NCBI GenBank assembly: GCA_023717585.1
Contig: JAMQPJ010000281.1
Coordinates: 1 to 6,779 of the forward strand
DNA from: Thermoanaerobaculia bacterium
GTDB taxonomy: Bacteria > Acidobacteriota > Thermoanaerobaculia > UBA5066
Direction of reading: 5' to 3'
Length of the DNA stretch: 6,779 bases
Shown: piece after piece, positions 1 to 4,614 of the stretch
How positions within the stretch are numbered: position 1 is the stretch's first letter
Layout of the letters: every line of letters starts with the position of its first letter
Translations under genes and position numbers: made by a program
The notes under the pieces: model-generated
Databases searched by the model: none
Told to the model about the DNA's origin: nothing
Seen by the model: the letters and a program-made list of their open reading frames with translations, nothing else

Positions 1-168
1 GATCGACGCCGCGACGGCGCGGGCGGCCCCGTCGGATCTCCCGTAATGCAGGGCGACGCGCGCGTTCGCGGCGGCCAGCGTTCGCGCGATCTCGGCGCCG
101 ATGCCGCGCGACGCGCCGGTGACGAGGGCGACGCGGCCCTCGAGGTCGACCGTGAGCCCTTTCGTCAT
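1..168 (-). CDS. SDR family oxidoreductase, N-terminal part (FabG-like), cut by the window edge
   Basis: The ATG at 168-166 opens a frame of 56 codons that runs off the left edge. Seen: residues 11-16 (GRVALV) form the first Rossmann strand, followed by TGASRGIG at residues 17-24, the classical SDR cofactor motif. A helix (AEIARTLAAANA) leads into strand two (RVALHYGRSD). This order is typical of FabG-like NAD(P)H-dependent 3-oxoacyl reductases and related classical SDRs of about 245 residues. The Ser-x-Tyr-x3-Lys catalytic part lies outside the window, so substrate is unknown. The start is well supported: the upstream gene's TGA overlaps it as ATGA, and a strong purine-rich ribosome site lies 10 nt upstream. 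It is the third gene of the hydrolase-pantothenate kinase operon. FabG itself is one possibility, but many unrelated SDRs look the same over this region. Confidence 0.88.
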   Translation of the reverse strand, partial: MTKGLTVDLEGRVALVTGASRGIGAEIARTLAAANARVALHYGRSDGAARAVAASI

Positions 169-1031
169 GGCACGCGCGCCTCTCCTTTGCGGGCGCGCAT
201 GAGAGCGCCAATCGCCCCCACGAACTCTCCGTGCGGAAGGAAGCGCGCCCGGGCGCCCCCCACCGACGTCGCGAACGCGAGGATGTCCTTCAGGGCGACG
301 TTCCGGAGGAGCGTCGAGCCCGCGTAAACCACGTCGAGAGGGCCGGGGGCGGCTTCCTGCCTGGACAGGGCCGCCGCGAGGAGCGCGACGTTCTCGGCCA
401 CGAGACCCGTGATGGCGTGCGCGATGTCCCGCGAATCGCGGGAGGAGACACGTCCGAGGTTGGACGCCGTGAGATTGCCCTGGAGAGAAATCTCGCCTGA
501 CTGATAGAGATCCCGGACGAGAAGGTCGATGCGCCGCCGGTCGCCTTGTCCGGCGAGCGTCGTCAGCGCGTCGTGGTCGATCTGGCCGAGGAGAAGCTGG
601 CCGAAGCCGCGCAGGGTGCCGCCGCCCAGGCCCGTGCCTCCCACGCGCGCGACGCGGCCCTCCTGCCCGACGCGGAGGATCGACGTGCCCGTGCCGAGGC
701 TCACGAGCAGGTGGGGCGTCGTCGGGACGAAGTCGGCCCGCGCGAGGAGCACGCGCTCGCCCTCGCCCCAGGCCTCGAACTCGTCCGTGATCGCGATCGG
801 CGCATGGCCCTTGAGAGCGCTCGCGAGGCGGCCGGCGCCCGCGCCCGTGACGGCGAGCGAGGCAACCGGGTGGCCGGCCAGGAACGCGGCGATGAGCGAC
901 AGATCGCCGCTCGGCCCCAGGTAGGTCCGGAGCTTCTCCGGGAAGTCGGCGCTCCCGCCTCTCGGCACGACGACGCCCTTGGCGAGGGTAGCGCCGATGT
1001 CGAACCCGGCTTCCTCCTGGATCCCGGCCAT
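165..1031 (-). CDS. coaW: Type II pantothenate kinase (CoaW/fumble family)
   Basis: A 288-residue cytoplasmic enzyme expected to phosphorylate pantothenate with ATP, the first step of coenzyme A synthesis. Seen: residues 10-18 (FDIGATLAK) match the ASKHA phosphate-1 loop, normally DxGGTLxK. TGAGAG at 62-67 matches the conserved TGGGA region. DEFEA at 83-87 matches the DELD-type block carrying the catalytic Glu (E84 here). SLGTGTSI at 111-118 and GGTGLGGGT at 131-139 are the phosphate-2 and signature loops of eukaryotic-like PanK. AGST at 237-240 is near the adenosine-binding end. Length suits the bacterial type II class (about 270 residues). The ATG at 1031 overlaps the upstream TGA (TGATG) and has GGAA about 6 nt before it; an in-frame GTG directly before it is an alternative. 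Most bacteria use type I or III enzymes; the type II class is feedback-insensitive in the characterised staphylococcal enzyme. The loop Gly-to-Ala change is noted separately. Confidence 0.85.
   Translation of the reverse strand: MAGIQEEAGFDIGATLAKGVVVPRGGSADFPEKLRTYLGPSGDLSLIAAFLAGHPVASLAVTGAGAGRLASALKGHAPIAITDEFEAWGEGERVLLARADFVPTTPHLLVSLGTGTSILRVGQEGRVARVGGTGLGGGTLRGFGQLLLGQIDHDALTTLAGQGDRRRIDLLVRDLYQSGEISLQGNLTASNLGRVSSRDSRDIAHAITGLVAENVALLAAALSRQEAAPGPLDVVYAGSTLLRNVALKDILAFATSVGGARARFLPHGEFVGAIGALMRARKGEARVP
179..188 (-). promoter_or_regulatory. Shine-Dalgarno site for the SDR gene, inside the pantothenate kinase gene
   Basis: On the minus strand this reads AAAGGAGAGG, a near-perfect anti-16S match, with 10 nt to the ATG at 168. 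It lies in the last codons of the pantothenate kinase, so the SDR can be initiated by ribosomes finishing that gene or independently. It fixes the SDR start. Confidence 0.7.
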
Positions 1032-1879
1032 CACGATTTCCGCAGCGTCGCCGCCGGCAGGTTCAGGGTCGAGAGGACGCGCCCCGCGATCTCGCCGTAA
1101 CCGCTCGCTCCGGGGTGGAAGCGGTCGGGAGAGAGCCGGTCCGGCCGCTCGTCGAACAGGTCGGCGGTCGGCACGACCGTCGCCCCCGGTACGCCGTAGC
1201 TCGCCTCTTCGAGGGCCACGTTCCACTTCAAAAGCGTCTGCCGCGCCATGCGGCGGTCGAAGCCGACGGGGAACGGGTCGTAGAGGCCGAGAATCCTGAT
1301 TGGCTCGGAAGGATTTGCTTTTCGGAGAAGAGAAAGAATTCTCAGAAGGTTGGGAGAGGCCTCGCTCAGGGCCGCGGCCGTCGGATCGGCGCCCGTCTCG
1401 CCGGGGAGCGCCGCGCCGGGGAGCGCGGCGCCGCGGATCGAGTGGCTGAGGTCGTTGCCTCCGATCGACAGCAGGATGAGATGAGCGCTCGCAAGGCGGC
1501 GCTGAACGTCCGGCTCTTCCAGCTTTCCAAGCAAATCTCTCGTCTCCGAGCCATCGACCGCGAGGTTGTCCACGGAGACGGTCCGGCCGTCTTTCCGCAG
1601 CGCGGCCGCGATCCGCTCGGGGTAACCGCCGCCCCCCGCCGCGTCGCCCGCGCCGCGTGTCAGCGAATCGCCGAGAGCGACGATTCGAAAGGCCCCGCTT
1701 CCGGCAGTCGATGCAGCGGCCGGGATCGGCGCGGGGACCGGCGGGGCGGAAGGATCCACGGGCTCGCCGAGGCGCCCGTTCAGGGCGGCGGCAAAGCCGG
1801 CGGCGAAGACGCCGGCGGTCGCGAGGCCGAGCGTGGCGGGAAGAAACCAGAGCAGGAGGCGGCGGGAGGTGAGCGTCAC
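1031..1879 (-). CDS. Membrane-anchored SGNH/GDSL hydrolase, YpmR-like
   Basis: A 282-residue serine esterase or lipase of the SGNH superfamily. Seen: an N-terminal hydrophobic segment (residues 8-33) preceded by SRR, either an uncleaved anchor or a signal peptide with a weak Tat-like look; an Ala/Pro linker (34-62); then the hydrolase domain. All four catalytic blocks are present: ALGDSLTRG with Ser72, NLAVDG with Gly110, GGND at 140-143 with Asn142, and DRFHPGASGY with Asp252 and His255. The GGND block and LGLYDPFP at 197-204 resemble Bacillus YpmR, a group annotated as lysophospholipase L1-like. Substrate is not determinable. The active site should lie outside the cytoplasmic membrane. I chose GTG at 1879 because it begins directly before the hydrophobic leader; the frame stays open to 2194 but that part is antisense to the ABC ATPase. 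No Shine-Dalgarno precedes this GTG. Its stop overlaps the kinase start. Confidence 0.85.
   Translation of the reverse strand: MTLTSRRLLLWFLPATLGLATAGVFAAGFAAALNGRLGEPVDPSAPPVPAPIPAAASTAGSGAFRIVALGDSLTRGAGDAAGGGGYPERIAAALRKDGRTVSVDNLAVDGSETRDLLGKLEEPDVQRRLASAHLILLSIGGNDLSHSIRGAALPGAALPGETGADPTAAALSEASPNLLRILSLLRKANPSEPIRILGLYDPFPVGFDRRMARQTLLKWNVALEEASYGVPGATVVPTADLFDERPDRLSPDRFHPGASGYGEIAGRVLSTLNLPAATLRKS
1400..1429 (-). repeat. 15-bp tandem duplication inside the SGNH hydrolase gene
   Basis: Two adjacent 15-bp units (1400-1414 and 1415-1429) differ at one base. They encode two copies of a five-residue AALPG unit in the loop after the GGND block. The duplication is in frame and lengthens a surface loop. 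Confidence 0.75.
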
Positions 1880-1887
1880 GGAGCGGT

Positions 1888-1893
1888 ATTCTG
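1888..1893 (-). promoter_or_regulatory. Candidate -10 element for the hydrolase operon
   Basis: On the minus strand this reads CAGAAT, 4 of 6 to the sigma-70-type -10 consensus, followed by 8 nt before the GTG at 1879. That distance would start transcription at or next to the start codon. No convincing -35 was seen. The call rests on position and the lack of a ribosome site. Confidence 0.25.
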
Positions 1894-1920
1894 CCGGAAA
1901 CGCAAACCGCCGCTTGACGC

Positions 1921-1944
1921 ATGGCGTACAACTGTCCGTGGTGA
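1921..1944 (+). CDS. Possible 7-codon leader ORF upstream of the ABC ATPase
   Basis: ATG at 1921 opens a frame encoding MAYNCPW and stops at TGA 1942-1944. This TGA overlaps the chosen GTG start of the ATPase (1941-1943) as GTGA, the arrangement used for translational coupling. There is no clear ribosome site before the ATG and the ORF is tiny, so it may be chance. If translated, it would deliver terminating ribosomes to a start codon that otherwise lacks a Shine-Dalgarno. Confidence 0.2.
   Translation: MAYNCPW
1927..1932 (+). promoter_or_regulatory. Candidate -10 element for the ABC exporter genes
   Basis: TACAAC matches the -10 consensus at 4 of 6 bases and lies 8 nt before GTG 1941 (5 nt before GTG 1938). 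This spacing would give a leaderless or nearly leaderless transcript. No matching -35 was seen 17 bp upstream. It is incompatible with use of the mini-ORF starting at 1921. Confidence 0.22.
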
Positions 1945-2675
1945 GCGCTTCCGAGGTCGTCCTTTCCGCCGAGGGGCTCGCGAAGAGGTATGGCGAACGG
2001 GAGGTCGTCTCGGACGTTTCGTTCGCCCTCCGCCGCGGCGAGGTGTTCGGGTTCCTGGGGCCGAACGGCGCGGGCAAGACGACGACGATCCGGATGCTCG
2101 TCGGCCTCGTGAGGCCGACGCGGGGCCGCGTCGTCATCGACGGGCACGATCTCCGGCGGGACTTCGAGGCCGCGATGCGCCGCGTGGGATGCATCGTCGA
2201 GACGCCCGACCTCTACAAGTTCCTCACGGGGCGCGAGAACCTCGAGCATTTCGCGCGGATGATCGGCGACGGCGCGGCGGGCCGCATCGACGAGCTCGCG
2301 CGCCTCGTCCACATGGACGAGCGCCTCGGCGGCGTCGTGCGCACGTACTCCCTCGGGATGCGCCAGCGCGTCGGCATCGCGCAGGCCCTGCTCTCCGATC
2401 CCGCCGTCCTCATCCTCGACGAGCCCACGAACGGCCTCGACCCCGCGGGCATCCGCGAGATGCGCGAGCTCGTGCGGCGGCTCGCGGGCGAGCGCGGCCT
2501 CGCCGTCTTCGTCTCGAGCCACCTCCTCTCCGAGGTCGAGAAGATGGTCGACCGCATCGCAATCGTCCACCGCGGGCGCACGCTCGCCGCCGGGACGCTC
2601 GCCGATTTGACGGACGGCGGCAAGCGCGGACTCGAGGACCTCTTTCTCGAGCTGACGGGCGGGGAGACGGTCTGA
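1941..2675 (+). CDS. ABC transporter ATP-binding protein, BcrA/CcmA-type exporter ATPase
   Basis: A 244-residue nucleotide-binding subunit that should sit on the cytoplasmic face of the membrane and power the permease encoded next. Seen, in order: Walker A GPNGAGKT (residues 40-47), Q-loop region with Glu87 in VETPDLY instead of Gln, signature LGMRQR (138-143), Walker B VLILDE (156-161), D-loop GLD (165-167) and the switch His194 in SSHLL. All catalytic elements are intact. The Glu in the Q-loop and the LGMRQR signature are characteristic of the bacitracin/lantibiotic self-protection (BcrA/LanF) branch. That branch also contains many exporters of unknown substrate. Start: GTG at 1941 was chosen, and the adjacent GTG at 1938 is equally possible; upstream codons are antisense to the hydrolase. 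The gene is followed after 30 nt by the permease, so the two form an operon. No biosynthetic or regulator gene is adjacent. Confidence 0.88.
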   Translation: MSASEVVLSAEGLAKRYGEREVVSDVSFALRRGEVFGFLGPNGAGKTTTIRMLVGLVRPTRGRVVIDGHDLRRDFEAAMRRVGCIVETPDLYKFLTGRENLEHFARMIGDGAAGRIDELARLVHMDERLGGVVRTYSLGMRQRVGIAQALLSDPAVLILDEPTNGLDPAGIREMRELVRRLAGERGLAVFVSSHLLSEVEKMVDRIAIVHRGRTLAAGTLADLTDGGKRGLEDLFLELTGGETV

Positions 2676-2695
2676 AATGGCGCTGACGGGGATTC

Positions 2696-2701
2696 GGAGA
2701 G
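2696..2701 (+). promoter_or_regulatory. Shine-Dalgarno site for the permease
   Basis: GGAGAG lies 4 nt before ATG 2706 and 13 nt before an in-frame ATG at 2715. The spacing is tight for the first and long for the second; the first is preferred. Confidence 0.5.
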
Positions 2702-2705
2702 TGCG

Positions 2706-3713
2706 ATGCCGGTGATGATTGGGCTCGTCGAGAACGAGTGTTTGAAGATTCTCAGAAGGAAGAGATTCCGGGTCATCCTGGTCGTTCTGGCCGCGCTACT
2801 CTGTGTCGTCGTTTTCGCCCAGAACCGCCAGCAGCAGAACCAGCGGCGCGACCACCCGGAGCGCGACTGGCGCGCCCAGGTCGAGAAGCGCACTGGCGAC
2901 CTTGAAAAGCAGATGAACCAGCGCCGCAGCATCCCGGAACAGTGGAAACGGTGGATGCGGTATGAGTCTGGAAGACTCCGCTATTACCTTTCCAAGAACA
3001 TTAATCCGAACGAACTGACCGGACCAATGTTCACGCGCGCGTTCGCGGGCGTCGGAAGCGTGCTCCTGATCCCGCTCCTCATCGCGGTCTTCGGCGCCGA
3101 CCTCGTCTCGTCGGAGTTCGCGGAAGGCACGGTCACGCTCCTCCTGACGCGGCCGGTCGCGCGGTGGAAGGTTCTGCTGTCGAAGGTCGTCGCGATGATC
3201 CTCTTCACGACGCTCACGCTCCTCGCGGCGTTCCTCCTGGCGTGGGGCATCTCGGGCGTCGCGTTCGGCTGGTCGGGCTGGGAAGCGCCGATTCTGACGG
3301 GCTTCCGCCTCGGCGGAGCGTCCCCGGCCGCCGTCCTCGATCTGTCGGGAGTGCGCATCGTGCCTCTCTGGCAGGACACGTTCGCCGCGTGGGGACTCGC
3401 GTGGTTCTCGGCGCTCGCGGTCGGCTCCATCACGCTTCTGCTTTCGGTCGTCTTCCGGTCGGCGGCCGCGGCCATGGGCACGATGATGGCGACGCTCGTG
3501 GGCGGCACGATCCTGTCGCGAGTCGCCTCCGACTGGGACGGCGCCAAGTGGTTCTTCGTCACGAACCTGCCGCTGCCGGACTACTACGCCGGCATGCCGA
3601 CGCCCTTCGAGGGAATGACGTTGACCTTCTCGGCGCTGGTCCTCCTGGCCTGGGCGCTGTCGGCCCTGACGGCCGCTTTCCTCCTCTTCACCCGGCGCGA
3701 CGTGACGGCCTGA
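2706..3713 (+). CDS. ABC-2 type transporter permease
   Basis: A 335-residue inner-membrane protein that should pair with the ATPase just upstream, most likely as a (permease)2(ATPase)2 exporter. Seen: an amphipathic basic start (LKILRRKRFR), then about six membrane segments near residues 22-38, 115-134, 157-185, 226-250, 253-270 and 305-328. Between the first two lies a charged loop (39-114) rich in Gln, Arg and Glu, probably extracytoplasmic. SSEFAEGTVTLLLTRP at 135-150 is the hallmark of ABC-2 permeases (the ExxxGTxxxLLxxP region linking the second helix to the coupling helix). Length and topology are ordinary for the family. The substrate cannot be read from sequence; candidates include peptides, lipids or antibiotics. 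The part encoding the charged loop is lower in GC than the rest. The stop is one base away from the stop of the convergent SPOR gene. Confidence 0.85.
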   Translation: MPVMIGLVENECLKILRRKRFRVILVVLAALLCVVVFAQNRQQQNQRRDHPERDWRAQVEKRTGDLEKQMNQRRSIPEQWKRWMRYESGRLRYYLSKNINPNELTGPMFTRAFAGVGSVLLIPLLIAVFGADLVSSEFAEGTVTLLLTRPVARWKVLLSKVVAMILFTTLTLLAAFLLAWGISGVAFGWSGWEAPILTGFRLGGASPAAVLDLSGVRIVPLWQDTFAAWGLAWFSALAVGSITLLLSVVFRSAAAAMGTMMATLVGGTILSRVASDWDGAKWFFVTNLPLPDYYAGMPTPFEGMTLTFSALVLLAWALSALTAAFLLFTRRDVTA

Positions 3714-3714
3714 C

Positions 3715-4350
3715 TCAGAAGGTGTAGCGCAGCTCCGCGAAGGCCCGGTCGCGAGTCGAGTAGCGTCCGAAGGAGCCCGTCGGCGGGGGCTGCGCCGGCT
3801 GGGAGGACGCGGACTCGGACGACCGGGAGGAAGGTGCGATGGGCGGCTCGGCGGGTCGTGCCGGCTGCAAGGAAGGGGACGGCCGGGAGGAAGGGGCGGG
3901 CGGCGCCGAAGGTGTGGGCTCGGGCCTGACGGGAACCGGGGGAACAGACGCCCTGGATGTCGAAGGCGCTCGGGCGGCCGGAAGCGGAGCGGCCGGCCGT
4001 TGCCTGGGCGAAGGATGTTGTGGGGCCGCCGGCCGCGGAATCGGCTTGCGGGCCTCCGTCCGCTGTTTCACGTAGCCGGGCCACCCGTGCGGGGCGAGCT
4101 GGACGGCGGCGACCTGCGCCTCCGCCTTCGTATCGTACGGGCCCACGAGGAGCCTCGTGAGCGGCGGGCCGTTCTGTTGCGCGAGCGGCTCGGTCGTGAC
4201 GGGGAAGCCCGCCTTGTTGATCGCCACTCTCATCTCGGTGAGGAACTTGGAGTCGGCAAGGGCAGCAACCTGCACGACCCAGTCCGCGCGCGCTGCGCCG
4301 CCCAGGGCGAGCAGAGCGGCGAGGAGGACGCCGCGGAGGAGAGGTTTCAT
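3715..4350 (-). CDS. Secreted SPOR-domain protein with Pro-rich tail and barrel-like C-terminus
   Basis: A 211-residue exported protein. Seen: a signal peptide at residues 1-22 (MK, then a Leu/Ala core, ending ARA before Asp23); a SPOR domain at about 23-97 with the typical WVVQVAA opening strand, a helix, GFPVTTE, LLVGPY and a final helix; a Pro/Ala/Ser-rich stretch at 101-190; and a short tail ending in AELRYTF. SPOR domains bind septal peptidoglycan with denuded glycans, so a periplasmic envelope or division role is likely. Unusually, SPOR is at the N-terminus of the mature protein rather than the C-terminus. The ATG at 4350 was chosen (GGA 10 nt upstream); a GTG two codons earlier (4356) is possible. 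The ATG overlaps the stop of the upstream small ORF as ATGA. The Pro-rich part contains a 60-bp degenerate repeat. Specific function is unknown. Confidence 0.75.
   Translation of the reverse strand: MKPLLRGVLLAALLALGGAARADWVVQVAALADSKFLTEMRVAINKAGFPVTTEPLAQQNGPPLTRLLVGPYDTKAEAQVAAVQLAPHGWPGYVKQRTEARKPIPRPAAPQHPSPRQRPAAPLPAARAPSTSRASVPPVPVRPEPTPSAPPAPSSRPSPSLQPARPAEPPIAPSSRSSESASSQPAQPPPTGSFGRYSTRDRAFAELRYTF
3778..3897 (-). repeat. Degenerate 60-bp tandem repeat in the Pro-rich part of the SPOR gene
   Basis: Two 20-codon units (residues 152-171 and 172-191) begin with APSSR and end in a Pro-rich run (ARPAEPP, AQPPP). At DNA level the unit starts are nearly identical: 16-bp blocks ending at 3837 and 3897 differ at one base. 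This suggests an old in-frame duplication in a low-complexity linker. Confidence 0.5.
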
Positions 4351-4526
4351 CGCCACGTCCGATCCGCGAGCGCTTCGCTCGTGTCGGCCGCCTCGAGGCG
4401 CGGCTTTTTCTTCCGGCGACGGCGGAGAGGAGGCGCGGCGCGCCGGGCGGTCGCGAGCCCGAATCCGGAGGAGCCGCCCAGGATGACGGCCCAGTTTCCC
4501 GGGAGACGATCGCCGGGATTCGTCAC
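4347..4526 (-). CDS. Small ORF: SDR-like nucleotide-binding start with a basic tail; possible truncated SDR or small membrane protein
   Basis: A 59-codon frame from GTG 4526 with GGGGAAGG 4 nt upstream; its TGA overlaps the SPOR ATG as ATGA. I do not recognise the whole protein. Seen: residues 11-25 or so read NWAVILGGSSGFGLA, matching the first strand and glycine motif of short-chain dehydrogenases. After that the expected Rossmann fold is missing: the chain continues into a basic patch (RRRRKKK at about 35-41) and a plain C-terminus (LEAADTSEALADRTWR). Two readings are possible. One is an SDR gene with an internal in-frame deletion, so a relic. The other is a real small protein whose Gly-rich hydrophobic stretch spans the membrane with the basic patch inside. 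High GC at third positions along the frame, a ribosome site and the overlap with SPOR favour translation. An upstream GTG at 4574 is a weaker alternative start. Confidence 0.5.
   Translation of the reverse strand: MTNPGDRLPGNWAVILGGSSGFGLATARRAAPPLRRRRKKKPRLEAADTSEALADRTWR
4367..4381. repeat. Short perfect inverted repeat
   Basis: CGAGCG, a 3-nt loop and CGCTCG form a 6-bp GC-rich hairpin within the 3' end of the small ORF, 17 nt upstream of the SPOR ATG on the minus strand. In the mRNA it could influence access to the SPOR start. There is no T-run, so it is not a factor-independent terminator. Confidence 0.3.
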
Positions 4527-4614
4527 GCTGCCTTCCCCGTCTTGCTCACCCGAAGCCTGTTTTGATGGTAACACCCGACTCGGCGAGGTTCGGACGCCCT
4601 AGAATGGCGCCTTC
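4527..4614. promoter_or_regulatory. Divergent promoter gap before the 2-oxoglutarate dehydrogenase gene
   Basis: An 88-bp spacer between the small ORF (minus) and the E2-E1 fusion (plus). It is AT-richer than the flanking genes, especially around 4555-4575. A TAGAAT at 4600-4605 is the best plus-strand -10 candidate. On the minus strand TACCAT (4569-4564) is a weak -10 candidate about 37 nt before the GTG at 4526. No operator or riboswitch was recognised. Confidence 0.45.
4600..4605 (+). promoter_or_regulatory. Candidate -10 element for the E2-E1 fusion gene
   Basis: TAGAAT matches the -10 consensus at 5 of 6 bases and ends 9 nt before ATG 4615, so transcription would begin two or three bases before the start codon. 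There is no Shine-Dalgarno before this ATG, in agreement with a leaderless transcript. The -35 region is poor. Confidence 0.35.

Larger units (their letters stand above)
1880..1940. promoter_or_regulatory. Divergent promoter gap between the hydrolase operon and the ABC exporter
   Basis: These 61 bp separate two GTG starts that face away from each other, so both promoters must lie here or inside the coding ends. The gap is AT-richer than its surroundings. A TTGACG at 1914-1919 (plus strand) matches the -35 consensus at 5 of 6 bases, but no good -10 sits 16-18 bp after it, so I do not call a full promoter. -10-like hexamers occur on both strands close to the starts and are listed separately. 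No operator palindrome was recognised. Confidence 0.5.

Noticed and set aside
1880..2194. Longer start for the SGNH hydrolase at ATG 2194
   Set aside because: The extra 105 codons lie opposite the start of the ABC ATPase, including Walker A, and the signal or anchor segment begins just after GTG 1879.
1032..2570. Minus-strand open frame extending the pantothenate kinase upstream to about 800 codons
   Set aside because: Upstream of 1031 it is out of frame with the SGNH hydrolase and antisense to the ABC ATPase, with Arg/Asp/Glu-rich low-complexity translation. High GC keeps the frame open by chance.
1115..2686. 523-codon plus-strand frame
   Set aside because: It is antisense to the hydrolase and then out of frame with the ABC ATPase; the translation is Arg/Gly-rich and shows no domain.
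1339..2759. Repeated 12-mer ATTCTCAGAAGG at 1339-1350 and 2748-2759, with a shorter match near 3714
   Set aside because: One repeated 12-mer is expected by chance in a window of this length, and the copies lie in unrelated coding frames on different strands.
4604..4606. ATG just upstream of the kgd start
   Set aside because: It is out of frame with the E1 N-terminal motif (11 nt before ATG 4615) and leads into a frame with no recognisable protein.
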